Origin: Corallococcus caeni
GTDB taxonomy: Bacteria > Myxococcota > Myxococcia > Myxococcales > Myxococcaceae
Length of the DNA stretch: 64,000 nt
Assembly: GCF_036245865.1 (NCBI RefSeq)
Contig: NZ_BTTW01000002.1
Coordinates: 1,240,001-1,304,000, forward strand
Direction of reading: 5' to 3'
In this document: in pieces, positions 42,492-51,423 of the stretch
Layout of the letters: the number at the start of each line of letters is the position of its first letter
Numbering within the stretch: the first letter of the stretch is position 1
The notes under the pieces: generated by a model
What the model saw: only the letters and a program-made list of their open reading frames with translations
Told to the model about the DNA's origin: nothing
The model's database searches: none
Made by a program: the position numbers and the translations under genes

Positions 42492-43445
42492 ATGAACCGA
42501 GTGACACCGTGGAGAGCCGTCCTCGTCCCCGACGGAGGCCAGCGCGCCGTGTCGTCTGACTATTTCCGCTCCGAGCAGCACCTGCGCGCCGAAGGGGTGA
42601 CGCACAGCCTCATCGTGGAGGACGGAGCGGGGCGGGCGCTGCGGGTGCCGCTCATCGTGCGGCCCATCGAGGGGACGGGCTTCAGGGACGCGGTGTCGCC
42701 GTATGGGTTTCCCGGCGCGGAGCTGAACGGGCTCTCCGAGGTGCCGGTGGACGCCATCGACTGGCGGGGCACGGAGCTGGTCAGCATCTTCCTGCGCGAC
42801 CGCATTGGCGGGCCGTACTGCTTCGCGGGAGGCCGGCTGCGCGCGGAGGTGTGCCTCATCGACCCGAAGCTGCCGGTGCGGTTCCGGAGCGACCACGGCG
42901 CGGACATCCGCCGCAACGCCCGGCGAGGCTACGTCAGCGCGGCGGTGCCGGCGAAGGACGCGCCACCGGAGCAGCGCGAGGCGCTCAAGGCCATCTACCG
43001 GCAGACCCTGGTCCGCAACCAGGCCGGGGAGCGGTACTTCTTCACCGACGCGTGGTTCGAGGAGGTCTTCACCTGTCCCTTCGCGTGGCTGGTGACGACG
43101 CGCGCCCCGGACGGGGTGGTGGCCTCCGCCGCGCTGGTGGTGCTGAGCGACGGGCTCCTGCACAACTTCATTGGCGGGACGGCGGACGCGTACCTGGCGC
43201 ACTCGCCGGCGAAGAACGAGTTCCCGGTGATGGTGGAGCTGGCGGAGAAGCTGGATGCCTCCGTCCACCTGGGCGGCGGCGTCCGGCCGGGGGATGGCGT
43301 CGAGCGGTACAAGCGCGGCTTCGCCAACGCGATGTCCCGGTTCCACACGCACGACCTCATCTGTGATCCGGAGGCGTACGCGAGGCTGTCCCAGGGGCAC
43401 GCGGGCGGGGACTTCTTCCCCGCCTACCGCGCGCCCCTTTCCTGA
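42492..43445 (+). CDS. FemX/GNAT-type acyltransferase, paralogue 2
   Basis: A 317-residue acyltransferase clearly paralogous to the gene at 30527-31483. They share SPYGFPGAELNGLSEVP, ELVSIFLRDRIGGPYCF, IRRNARRGYVSA, ERYFFTDAWFEEVF, TTRAPDGVVASAALVV and HLGGGVRPGDGVERYKRGFANA. It is predicted to acylate a sugar of the exported polymer or its precursor. ATG 42492 is preceded by AGGGG; the frame is open further upstream, but conservation with the paralogue starts after this ATG. It is 30 bases upstream of a third acyltransferase gene, with which it probably forms an operon. Confidence 0.82.
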   Translation: MNRVTPWRAVLVPDGGQRAVSSDYFRSEQHLRAEGVTHSLIVEDGAGRALRVPLIVRPIEGTGFRDAVSPYGFPGAELNGLSEVPVDAIDWRGTELVSIFLRDRIGGPYCFAGGRLRAEVCLIDPKLPVRFRSDHGADIRRNARRGYVSAAVPAKDAPPEQREALKAIYRQTLVRNQAGERYFFTDAWFEEVFTCPFAWLVTTRAPDGVVASAALVVLSDGLLHNFIGGTADAYLAHSPAKNEFPVMVELAEKLDASVHLGGGVRPGDGVERYKRGFANAMSRFHTHDLICDPEAYARLSQGHAGGDFFPAYRAPLS

Positions 43446-43475
43446 CGTTCCTGTGCCGTTGGTGGAGGGGTTTCC

Positions 43476-44342
43476 ATGGTCCTGTCACTTCCCCAGCTCC
43501 GCGAGGTCGCGGACGCCCGCTTCACGTGTCTGACGGAGCGGGAGCTCGCCGAGCGCCGGCGCGAAGAGGGCGTTCGCGTCATCTCCCACCGGGGACACTA
43601 CTGGGAGCAGTCGGGGGCGCCCGGCTTCTTCCAGCCCGTGCACCTGCTGGCGCGCCTGACGCCGGAGGAGGCCACGCCGCCCACGCCGCTGGCCTGGGGC
43701 TACCGGGCGGCGCTGACGCCGGAGACGGCGAACGTCGCCACGGGCAAGGTCCCCGTGGTGCGGCTGAAGGACCTGGACACCTATGACACCAGCCGCCTGA
43801 ACTCGAACCGGCGCAGCAAGCTGCGCAAGGCCCAGCGCACGGTGCGCGTCGTCCAGCTCACCGGGCCGTCGCTGCTCTTGGAGCAGGGCTATGGCGTCGT
43901 GCGGGATGCCCTGACGCGCACGCAGCACAAGAAGATCCCCACGCTGGACGAGTACCTCAAGGGCCTGCGGCAGTACTTCACGTCGGACCACTGGTGCGTG
44001 CTGGCGGGGCTGGTGGACGACAAGCTGGGCGGCTACCTGGACGGCTACATCGTGGACGGCGTCGCGTATGGCTTCAGCGCCTACTACGCGACGTGGGCGC
44101 TGCCGACGAACATCTCCACCGGCCTCATCTACGAGTTCGCGCAGGTCTGCCGCCGGCTGGGCGCCCGGACGCTGGTGGGCGGCCTGCACGCCCGCGAGGC
44201 GGCGCAGTTGGAGCAGTTCAAGGACGAGCTGGGCTTCGTGGTGGATCCGGTGCCCATCCACTGGGGCATGAACCCGCTGGCGCGCGCCTTCATCCGCTGG
44301 CGCCGCCCGCACGCCTACTACCGGCTGACGGGGCAGGCCTGA
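43476..44342 (+). CDS. FemAB/GNAT-like acyltransferase
   Basis: A 288-residue protein with the C-terminal GNAT-like domain seen in FemAB-type acyltransferases: RLNSNRRSKLRKAQRTVRVVQL, WCVLAGLVDDKLGGYLDGYIVDG, GFSAYYATWALPTNISTGLIYEF. It then ends in a CRRLGARTLVGGLHAREAAQLEQFK stretch that fits the acetyl-CoA/aminoacyl site region. It is only distantly related, if at all, to the two paralogues in this locus. It probably modifies the same polysaccharide, as ExoI does in the Myxococcus exo operon (inferred). A likely bicistronic unit with the upstream acyltransferase. Confidence 0.75.
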   Translation: MVLSLPQLREVADARFTCLTERELAERRREEGVRVISHRGHYWEQSGAPGFFQPVHLLARLTPEEATPPTPLAWGYRAALTPETANVATGKVPVVRLKDLDTYDTSRLNSNRRSKLRKAQRTVRVVQLTGPSLLLEQGYGVVRDALTRTQHKKIPTLDEYLKGLRQYFTSDHWCVLAGLVDDKLGGYLDGYIVDGVAYGFSAYYATWALPTNISTGLIYEFAQVCRRLGARTLVGGLHAREAAQLEQFKDELGFVVDPVPIHWGMNPLARAFIRWRRPHAYYRLTGQA

Positions 44343-44351
44343 GCAACACGA

Positions 44352-44381
44352 CGGGCCCGGAAGGGGAGGCCTCCGGGCCCG
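44352..44381. terminator. Bidirectional terminator hairpin
   Basis: A 10-bp perfect stem (CGGGCCCGGA and its complement) with a 10-nt loop sits between the convergent acyltransferase and dehydrogenase genes, marking the end of the polysaccharide locus. Confidence 0.65.
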
Positions 44382-44389
44382 GGGCGGGA

Positions 44390-45562
44390 CTACGGCGTCA
44401 TCACGACCTTGATGCAGCCGTCCTCCTTGTCGCGGAACTTCTTGTAGAGGGCGGGGGCATCCGCCAGCCGGGCGCGGTGGGTGATGAGGCGCGTCGGGTC
44501 GATGGCGCCCGCCTGGATCTTCTCCAGCAGGGGCCGGGTGTAGCGGTGCGTGTGCGTCTGGCCCGTCTTCATGGTCAGGCCCTTGTTGACGAAGGCGCCC
44601 ATGGGGAGCTTGTCCAGGAAGCCGATGTAGACGCCGGGCACGGAGACGGTGCCGCCCTTGCGGCAGCAGTAGATGGCCTGGCGCAGCGCGTGCGGCCGGT
44701 CCGTGGCCAGCTTCACCGCGGCCTTCGCCTTGTCGATGACGGCGTCCAGGCTGCCGGTGCCGTGGGCCTCCGCGCCCACGGAGTCGATGCAGCGGTCCGG
44801 GCCGCGGCCCTGGGTCATCTCCTTGAGGGTCTCGTAGACGTCCTGCTTCGTGAAGTCGATGGTCTCCGCCTTGCCCCAGGACTTCGCGAGCGCCAGGCGC
44901 TCCGGCACGTGGTCGATGGCGATGACGCGGCCCGCGCCGAACATCCACGCGCTCTGGATGGCGAACTGGCCCACGGGGCCGCAGCCCCACACCGCCACGG
45001 TGTCGCCCTTCTCCATCTGGCAGTTCTCCGCCGCCATGTAGCCGGTGGGGAAGATGTCGGTGAGGAAGAGGACCTGGTCCTCGGTGAGGCCCTCCGGAAT
45101 CTTCAGCGGGCCCACGTCCGCGTACGGCACGCGCACGTACTCCGCCTGTCCGCCGGAGAAGCCGCCCAGCATGTGCGAGTAACCGAAGAGGCCGGAGGGC
45201 GAATAGCCCATCATCTTCGCGGCGGCCTCCGCGTTGCGGTTGGAGCGGTCACACAGGGAGAAGAGGGTCTTCTGGCAGAAGAAGCACTCGCCGCACGCGA
45301 TGTTGAAGGGGACGATGACCCGGTCGCCCTTCTTGAGCTTCGTCACGCCGGAGCCCGTCTCCATCACCTCGCCCATGAACTCGTGGCCCAGCACGTCGCC
45401 GCTCTTCATGGTCGGCATGTAGCCGTCCAGCAGGTGCAGGTCGGAGCCGCAGATGGCAGTGCGGGTGACGCGGATGATGGCGTCACGGGGGTCTTCAATC
45501 TTCGGGTCGGGGGCGGACTCGTAACGGACGTCACCGTGGCCATGCCAGCAGATGGCTTTCAT
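44390..45562 (-). CDS. Zinc-dependent alcohol/formaldehyde dehydrogenase
   Basis: A 390-residue medium-chain dehydrogenase. Catalytic zinc ligands are Cys38 (ICGSD), His60 and Glu61 (GHEF). The structural-zinc lobe has Cys90, 93, 96 and 104 (ACGECFFCQ...C). The NAD site is [17 protein letters not shown]. The long insert [22 protein letters not shown] and the C-terminal [18 protein letters not shown] are typical of the glutathione-independent formaldehyde dehydrogenase-like group, so an aldehyde- or alcohol-detoxifying role is likely. AAGGAG precedes the ATG at 45562. It is divergent from an AraC regulator 181 bases away, a possible controller. Confidence 0.93.
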   Translation of the reverse strand: MKAICWHGHGDVRYESAPDPKIEDPRDAIIRVTRTAICGSDLHLLDGYMPTMKSGDVLGHEFMGEVMETGSGVTKLKKGDRVIVPFNIACGECFFCQKTLFSLCDRSNRNAEAAAKMMGYSPSGLFGYSHMLGGFSGGQAEYVRVPYADVGPLKIPEGLTEDQVLFLTDIFPTGYMAAENCQMEKGDTVAVWGCGPVGQFAIQSAWMFGAGRVIAIDHVPERLALAKSWGKAETIDFTKQDVYETLKEMTQGRGPDRCIDSVGAEAHGTGSLDAVIDKAKAAVKLATDRPHALRQAIYCCRKGGTVSVPGVYIGFLDKLPMGAFVNKGLTMKTGQTHTHRYTRPLLEKIQAGAIDPTRLITHRARLADAPALYKKFRDKEDGCIKVVMTP

Positions 45563-45743
45563 CGGGTGGGGCTCCTTCGTTGAAAGGCGTTTGGGCAAAC
45601 CTGGGGACGTGCAACGTGCATGGCCAACGTTCCCGGCCTGCCGCCGTCTGGCTGTCTGGCGCTCGGAAGAGGGAGGGGCACGCCCGGCCCCGGCGTCGCG
45701 CCGCCCCTGGACAAAGCAGCGCGGAATCCACGTCGGGGATGCA

Positions 45744-46616
45744 ATGGGACCCGGGGCCGATGCAAAAAGGGGTGTGGCCTCCGCACCCGTCCTCGACTTC
45801 GGCCGTTATCTGGGCACGCCGCTCCACCGCGTGGAGGTGGCGGGGCTCGTCCTCACGGAGAGCACGTACGCCCCTGGCGTCCGGCTGCCGTCCCACCGGC
45901 ACCTGCACGCGGGCTTCCGGCTCACGTTGGAAGGCGGGTTCACGGACGTGGTGGAGGGGCGCGCGCGGGAGTGCACGCCCAGGTCGGTCGCCTTCCAGGC
46001 GCCCGGGCTGGAGCACGCGCAGCACATCCGGGGCGTGCGCACGCGCACCTTCAACATCGACTTCTCGGAGGCGTCGTGGCGGTCGCGGGGGGCGCTCGTC
46101 GCGGGGTTGGATCCGCGGGTGGACCTGGCGTCGGTGCGGGTGGCCACGCTGGGGGCGCGCGTGTACCAGGAGTTCCGGCGCGTGGACGACGTGGCGGCGC
46201 TGGCCATCGAAGGGCTGTCGCTGGAGCTGCTGGCGGAGGCGGTGCGCGCGTCGGCACCCGTGAAGGACGCCGCGCCTCCGGCGTGGCTCGAGCGCGTGCG
46301 GGAGCTGCTGGACGCGGTGCGGGGCCCGCCGCCCACGCTCGCGGCGCTGGCGCGGGAGGCGGGGGTGAGCCCGCTGCGGTTGGGGCGGGCCTTCCGCCAG
46401 GCCTGGCGGTGCAGCCCGGCGGAGTACCTGCGGCGCTCCCGCCTGGAGCGGGCGGTCCGGGCGCTGCGTGAGACGGCGCGGCCGTTGGGCGACATCGCGC
46501 TCGACGCGGGCTACTGCGACCAGAGCCACCTGACGCGCGAGTTCCGCCGCCGCCTGCACCTCACCCCGGCGGAGTACCGGCGGCTGGCGGGACGTGCATC
46601 CGGTTCCACGCGGTAG
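45744..46616 (+). CDS. AraC-family transcriptional regulator
   Basis: A 290-residue regulator. The N-terminal half is a cupin-like sensor ([27 protein letters not shown] with conserved histidines). The C-terminal 100 residues form the double helix-turn-helix domain ([22 protein letters not shown] and [23 protein letters not shown], ending [11 protein letters not shown]). The effector is unknown. The frame is open upstream to 45552, but that part overlaps the promoter of the divergent dehydrogenase, so the ATG at 45744 is preferred although its ribosome site is weak. Likely control of the dehydrogenase is inferred from position. Confidence 0.87.
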   Translation: MGPGADAKRGVASAPVLDFGRYLGTPLHRVEVAGLVLTESTYAPGVRLPSHRHLHAGFRLTLEGGFTDVVEGRARECTPRSVAFQAPGLEHAQHIRGVRTRTFNIDFSEASWRSRGALVAGLDPRVDLASVRVATLGARVYQEFRRVDDVAALAIEGLSLELLAEAVRASAPVKDAAPPAWLERVRELLDAVRGPPPTLAALAREAGVSPLRLGRAFRQAWRCSPAEYLRRSRLERAVRALRETARPLGDIALDAGYCDQSHLTREFRRRLHLTPAEYRRLAGRASGSTR

Positions 46617-46650
46617 GTTCCGTCCAAGACGGGGGAGGGCGGGCGGCCCT

Positions 46651-47895
46651 ATGTCCGGGGGCATGACCCTGGAATCGCCTTCCTTCCGCCGCGCCGTGGC
46701 CGTGTTCGCGGCGCTGCTGTGGACCGCCTGCGCGGGCTCCCGGCCCGTCCCCGCGGCTCCGGAGCCCAAGGAGCCCGCGGTGCGCCGCGTGGACTCCGGG
46801 CGCACGCACTGGGTGCTGCGTCCGTCCGAGGCCTACGACGCGCTGTGCCTGTTGAACCTGCTGCGCGGGGACGCGTTCTACACGCGCTTCTACCCGGCGG
46901 AGTTCCAGCGCTTCTCCGCGCTGCTGGAGGCCCCGGAACAGGCCGCGCTCACGCACCTCACCGAGCGGATGGCGAAGCAGGGCGGGAAGATGGTGGGGCC
47001 GTTCCTGACGCTGGTCTTCTCCGTCACGGAGGCCACCACGGTGGAGGACCTGGCGGCGACGGTGGCGGACGACGCGGCGTGGGGGCGGATGCGCGCGGAC
47101 TTCCTGGCCACGTCGTACGGGAAGGAGGACGGCTTCGCGGAGGTGGAGGCCGTGCGCGAGGACCTGGGCGTCCTGCTGGCGTTCCTCGAGCGCGTGGAGT
47201 TCCCGCGCATCTGGCGCGCGGAGTACCTGCCCACGGTGGAGCACGCCATCGCGGGGCTGGCGGCGAAGGTGGCGCCGTACGACGTGGTGGGCTGGGATGA
47301 GCAGCTCCTGGGCAGGGACCTCCAGGTGGCGGCGTTGAACGCGCACGTGCTGATGTTCGCGAAGCCGCACGGCGTCCGCGTGACGGGGTGGAACTTCCTC
47401 ACGGACGCGACGTACCCGGCGGCCGTCACGGTGAAGACGGCGGTGCATGAGCTGCTGCACCCGCCGTTCACGCGGGAGGGCGTGCTGGACGCGAAGCTGA
47501 AGGCGCTGGAAGCGGACCCCTACTTCCAGCGGCTCGTGCGCGAGCACGACCCGGCGTTCGGCTACACGACGGCGCGCGGCCTGACGGAGGAGGACTGCGC
47601 GGAGGCCATCGACGTCCATGTCAGCGAACGGGAGGGGTTGCTGCACGACCGGGAGGGCCGCCCGCTCACGGGCGCGGAGTTCTTCCGCGACCACGACGAC
47701 GGCATGCACGTCCTGGCCTTCGTGCTCTACGAGGAGCTGAAGCGCGCGGGCCCTTCACGCGGAGGGACGTACGAGTCCTTCCTGCTGGGCCTGTTCGAGC
47801 AGGGCGTGCTCAAGCCCGGCGAGCTGGAGCGCCGCTTCCGCGCCTCGCCGGGGCACTACCCGGTGAAGGCGCTGGGTGAAGCGGCGGCGCGGTGA
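46651..47895 (+). CDS. Lipoprotein with HExxH zinc-peptidase motif
   Basis: A 414-residue lipoprotein (lipobox WTAC) with a Pro-rich linker and a largely helical domain that I cannot assign to a named family. A zinc-protease-like HELLH lies at residues 266-270 in the context VKTAVHELLHPPF, followed about 55-65 residues later by EEDCAEAIDVHVSEREG, where a third ligand (Glu) could lie as in gluzincins. The function is therefore probably peptidase, not proven. ATG 46651 or ATG 46663 (MTLES) may be the start; both give an intact signal peptide. It is convergent with the next gene. Confidence 0.7.
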   Translation: MSGGMTLESPSFRRAVAVFAALLWTACAGSRPVPAAPEPKEPAVRRVDSGRTHWVLRPSEAYDALCLLNLLRGDAFYTRFYPAEFQRFSALLEAPEQAALTHLTERMAKQGGKMVGPFLTLVFSVTEATTVEDLAATVADDAAWGRMRADFLATSYGKEDGFAEVEAVREDLGVLLAFLERVEFPRIWRAEYLPTVEHAIAGLAAKVAPYDVVGWDEQLLGRDLQVAALNAHVLMFAKPHGVRVTGWNFLTDATYPAAVTVKTAVHELLHPPFTREGVLDAKLKALEADPYFQRLVREHDPAFGYTTARGLTEEDCAEAIDVHVSEREGLLHDREGRPLTGAEFFRDHDDGMHVLAFVLYEELKRAGPSRGGTYESFLLGLFEQGVLKPGELERRFRASPGHYPVKALGEAAAR

Positions 47896-47911
47896 ACCGG
47901 AGCGGCCTCCT

Positions 47912-49234
47912 TCACGGAGGGCTGTCCTGGGCCGTGCTCTTGTCCAGCCGGTCCTGGAGGGCCTTCCAGCCGCGGTTGCCCACCTCGCGGGCGCGGTCGA
48001 GCGTCTCGCCCGCGCCCTGGGCCACCTGCTCCGGAGAGAGCATCGCCGTGCGCTGGCGCACCCGGTCCATCCAGACCAACGGGGCGTAGAGCCGCTGCGC
48101 GCGGTCGGGGCCCAGGAGCACGGTGAGCACGTGCTCCAGGCCTCCGGCTCGCGCGAGCAGCGTGCGGCCCAGGAGCACCGTCGCGCGCGTCTGCTGGAAC
48201 AGCGGCAGGCTGTCCCCGTGCTTGCGCAGGGACTCCGCGCTGGCGTGCACCTCGCGGCGCTCCGTCTCCTCCAGGTAGGGGCTGGCCGCGAGCTTGTCGA
48301 GCGACGCCGCGGCCTCCTCGTAGCGTCCGCGCCGGGTGTGGATGAAGGCCCAGCCCCACCACGTCAGCTCGTTCTCCACGCCCAGCGTCTGGAGCGAGCG
48401 CAGCCCCTGCTCGATGTCGTCCTCCGCGGCGCGCTCGCGCTTCAGGCCCATGCGGTTCCACGCGCGCAGGAAGTGCGCGGCCGCGAGCACCGCTTCGCGC
48501 GACTGCGCGGGCGTGCCCTGCTGGATGGCGGGGAAGGCCTCCGGCGGCAGGCGCTCCGTCTCGGTGAGGAAGCCGGTCAGCTCCTCCTCGGCGGCGTAGT
48601 GGTAGCCCGCCTGGCAGAAGGCGGTGCCCCGGCTGGCCTGCACCGCGGCGCGCAGGGGCGCGGGCCAGTTGGGGGCGGGCGTGGCGCGCGACAGTTCGTA
48701 GAAGACCAGCTCCGTGGCGGGGATGCGGTCGGACTTCTCCGCGGCGTCCAGCGCCAGCAGGGCGGCGGCGAGGAGGGCGTGCTCCTGGCCCGCGTCGTAG
48801 GAGGGCAGGGGCATGGACGCGCCCGAGGCCCACCGGGTCCACAGCAGGGGGAACTCGTCCTCGTCGCGCGTCTGGAGCGTCTTGCGCGCCTTGTAGAAGG
48901 CGATGCCCAGGTCCAGGTACGTACGGGCCGCCGCGCGTGTCACCTCGTCGTTGACGAACGTGTCAGGCAGCGCGCGCGTCTCCGCCAGGGCCTTCCAGAG
49001 CAGGGCCACCTCCTCCGGAGCCCGAGGGTCGTCCTCCGCGCGCACGGTGAGCTTGAGCGCGCGGTAGGGCACGAGCGCCACCGAGTCGCGGAGGCGTTGA
49101 TCGATCTCCGCGCGCTCCTTCGCGGCGCGCTCGGCGTCGGTCTTCTGGCAGCCTCCGCACGCGGTGAGTCCCACGAGGAGGAGGGTGGCGAGGCGGTGGC
49201 GCAACCCTGTGCGCGCACGGGCGGAGTCCGTCAT
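47912..49234 (-). CDS. TPR-like helical lipoprotein of unknown function
   Basis: A 440-residue lipoprotein (lipobox LTAC) that begins with a charged helix (KTDAERAAKERAEIDQRLRD). It continues as a series of helices with TPR-like spacing (RTYLDLGIAFYKARKTL, SRGTAFCQAGYHYAAEEELTGFL, WWGWAFIHTRRGRYEEAAASLDKL). No enzymatic motif is seen. A protein-binding role in the periplasm or at the outer membrane is plausible. The frame is open far upstream, but the signal peptide fixes the start at ATG 49234. It follows an ATP-grasp gene on the same strand with a gap of 47 bases. Confidence 0.75.
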   Translation of the reverse strand: MTDSARARTGLRHRLATLLLVGLTACGGCQKTDAERAAKERAEIDQRLRDSVALVPYRALKLTVRAEDDPRAPEEVALLWKALAETRALPDTFVNDEVTRAAARTYLDLGIAFYKARKTLQTRDEDEFPLLWTRWASGASMPLPSYDAGQEHALLAAALLALDAAEKSDRIPATELVFYELSRATPAPNWPAPLRAAVQASRGTAFCQAGYHYAAEEELTGFLTETERLPPEAFPAIQQGTPAQSREAVLAAAHFLRAWNRMGLKRERAAEDDIEQGLRSLQTLGVENELTWWGWAFIHTRRGRYEEAAASLDKLAASPYLEETERREVHASAESLRKHGDSLPLFQQTRATVLLGRTLLARAGGLEHVLTVLLGPDRAQRLYAPLVWMDRVRQRTAMLSPEQVAQGAGETLDRAREVGNRGWKALQDRLDKSTAQDSPP

Positions 49235-49281
49235 CCCGTGCACGCTAGCACCGGCCGGAGCCTGTCTCCCCACCGTGCGGG

Positions 49282-50160
49282 CTAGCGCGGGTCGAGCAGC
49301 GCGGCGAAGAGGTCGCGCGGATCCAACCCGGGCGGCAGGCCGGACACGCCGCCGTCGTTCACCTCCACCACCGCCCAGCCGCCGTCCTCCAGCATCGCCA
49401 CGTCCAGCGTGAAGAACGGGGAGGGGATGCGGCGGCCCAGCGGCTCGAAGGCGGAGAAGTCCGGCACCTCCACGTCGAACTCGTGGTACGGCTCCGCCGC
49501 GAGCAGCCGGCCCCGGCCGAAGAACAGCCGGAACTCCAGGTGCGCGGGCCCCGCGGGCGTCCGGCCGTAGACCTTGAGCGGCAGGTAGCGGCGCACCACG
49601 AAGCCCCGCTCGAAGCGGTCGCCGCGCTCGTCGAGCAGGTTCTGGCAGCTGCGCTCGAAGTCCTCGCGCGTGGCGCCCGCCGGCACGAAGCACGCCTCCG
49701 TCCAGCGCTCCTTCGCGGACTTCACGTGGTCCTTGAGGATCCACGGCGGCGGTCCCAGCTTCCGTGCCGCCCGCCACGCCTCCGCCGCGTCCGGCCCCTC
49801 CGTCCAGACCGAGCGCGCGGTGTAGCCGGCCAGCCGGGGGTACCAGTGGGGCAGGTAGTGCGCGGCGGCGTACTGTTCGGGCGTCGTCGTCAGCTGGTGC
49901 CCCAGGGCCCGCACCGCTTCATCCAGCTCGCCGTACTCCTCCTCCGTGAGCATCCAGCCCCGGTACAGCAGCCGGAGGTGGCCCCGCTCCGGCACCCCCG
50001 TGAGCGCCCTGGCCGCGTCGCCCGACAGGAGGGCGGAGAGGTCCGCCTGGTACGTATCCACGCCCAGCGCTTCGGCCGCGTCGGCCTCCACGTCGAACGG
50101 ATCCGGCTGGTGGGGGTTGCGCCCGAAGAGGATCGCCTTCGCGGCAGGGGGAGTGGGCAT
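49282..50160 (-). CDS. ATP-grasp domain protein (DUF4343-like)
   Basis: A 292-residue cytoplasmic protein with the ATP-grasp layout. An N-terminal helical/Rossmann-like part is followed by PPWILKDHVKSAKERW, with the ATP-binding lysine, and RGFVVRRYLPLKVYG. The acidic Mg-binding segment reads FFTLDVAMLEDGGWAVVEVNDGGVSGLPPGLDP. It resembles the DUF4343 group of ATP-grasp proteins, which join a carboxylate to an amine or thiol; the substrates are unknown. The ATG at 50160 has AAAGG upstream. It is divergent from the beta-lactamase-like gene and lies upstream of the TPR-like lipoprotein gene. Confidence 0.82.
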   Translation of the reverse strand: MPTPPAAKAILFGRNPHQPDPFDVEADAAEALGVDTYQADLSALLSGDAARALTGVPERGHLRLLYRGWMLTEEEYGELDEAVRALGHQLTTTPEQYAAAHYLPHWYPRLAGYTARSVWTEGPDAAEAWRAARKLGPPPWILKDHVKSAKERWTEACFVPAGATREDFERSCQNLLDERGDRFERGFVVRRYLPLKVYGRTPAGPAHLEFRLFFGRGRLLAAEPYHEFDVEVPDFSAFEPLGRRIPSPFFTLDVAMLEDGGWAVVEVNDGGVSGLPPGLDPRDLFAALLDPR

Positions 50161-50388
50161 GCAGGTGGCCTTTCGTCGGGGAAGCGCTGGGGAACGGCGG
50201 GCCCACGCTGACGCGGGCACACGCGGGACCTGACACGGCCACGGCGGGCGCCGGAGGGCGCGACCGCGGGCGGCATGTCTGGACGAAGGGGCCTTCCAGG
50301 GGGCCGACGCCCCCGCACGGTGATGTCTGACAGAAGCGGCTCCGGAAGGCTTGCTTCACCGGGCTGCGGGCCCCTAAAGCGCCACCCC

Positions 50389-51414
50389 ATGTCGAACCCT
50401 TCCGACCTCCTCCACGCGGAGCTGCGCCCCTACCTGCGTGGCTACCCGACGGCCTCCGTGTGCGCGGCGATGACGTGGCGGGGCGCGCTGCACGTCGAAG
50501 GCCTGCGCGGCAAGGGGACGCCTCCGGCCACGGACGCCCTCTTCTCCCTGGGGGCGCTCACGGAGGTCTTCACGGCGGCGCTGCTGTCGGTGATGGCGGA
50601 GCGCGGCGACGTGCGGCTCGACGAGCCCCTCGGGAACCTGATTCCCCTGTCGCTGATGAGCGACGAGGTCGCGCGGAGCATCACGCTGGAGCAGCTCGCG
50701 ACGCACACCTCCGGGCTGCCGCACCTGCCGCCGAACCTGGACGCGGCCCCCCGCAACCCCGACGACCCGTTCGGCCAGTACTCCGCGGCCCTGTTCGGCG
50801 AGTTCCTGCGCAACTACCACCCCCGGCGGCCGCCGCCGCACCCGTCCTCCGAGTCCTTCCTGGGCATGGGGGTGCTCGGCCACGCGCTGTCCCGGCGCAT
50901 GGCGCTGAACTACGGGCACCTGATGCGGGACGTGCTCTGCAAGCCCATGGGGCTGCTGGACACCACGGCGCGCGTCACGGAGGAACTGGCCCCGCGCCTG
51001 TTGCAGGGGCACACCGCGCGAGGCAAGCCCGTGCCGCCCTGGACCTTCCCGGCGCTGCCGGGTGGGGGTGCGCTGCACTCCACGGTGGGGGACGTGATGC
51101 GCTTCCTGGAGACCGGCCTGGGGCGGGGGGAGCGGTCCTTCACGAAGGCCCTGTTCCGGATGCAGGCGCCCCGGGTGAAGGCCGGGGCCTTCCAGCGCGG
51201 CCTGGGATGGAACGTGTCCCAGGTGCGCGGCAAGGACGTGGCGTGGCGCTCGTCGGTGATGGGCGGCTACGTGGGCTTCATGGGCCTGAGCGTCGCGGCG
51301 GACGCGGCCGTGGTGCTCCTGGCGGACCACGGCTGGTCGCTGTTCGCCGCGCTGCGGGGGCGCGTGCCCCTGGAGGCGCAGGGGCTCGCGCTGATGTCGC
51401 GGTTCCTGCCGTGA
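50389..51414 (+). CDS. Beta-lactamase-fold protein lacking catalytic residues
   Basis: A 341-residue cytoplasmic protein (no signal peptide) with the overall pattern of class C beta-lactamase / penicillin-binding-like hydrolases: DVRLDEPLGNLIPL, ITLEQLATHTSGLPHLPPNL and PGGGALHSTVGDVMRFLE are all conserved. But the SxxK motif reads FSLGALTEVFTA, so Ser and Lys are replaced by Ala and Glu. The YxN region reads ESFLGMGVLG with no Tyr or Asn. It should therefore not hydrolyse peptides; a binding or regulatory role is likely. The start ATG 50389 is chosen because family similarity begins there, though its ribosome site is weak. Compare the intact relative at 4414-5631. Confidence 0.85.
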   Translation: MSNPSDLLHAELRPYLRGYPTASVCAAMTWRGALHVEGLRGKGTPPATDALFSLGALTEVFTAALLSVMAERGDVRLDEPLGNLIPLSLMSDEVARSITLEQLATHTSGLPHLPPNLDAAPRNPDDPFGQYSAALFGEFLRNYHPRRPPPHPSSESFLGMGVLGHALSRRMALNYGHLMRDVLCKPMGLLDTTARVTEELAPRLLQGHTARGKPVPPWTFPALPGGGALHSTVGDVMRFLETGLGRGERSFTKALFRMQAPRVKAGAFQRGLGWNVSQVRGKDVAWRSSVMGGYVGFMGLSVAADAAVVLLADHGWSLFAALRGRVPLEAQGLALMSRFLP

Positions 51415-51423
51415 GCCGCGCGC

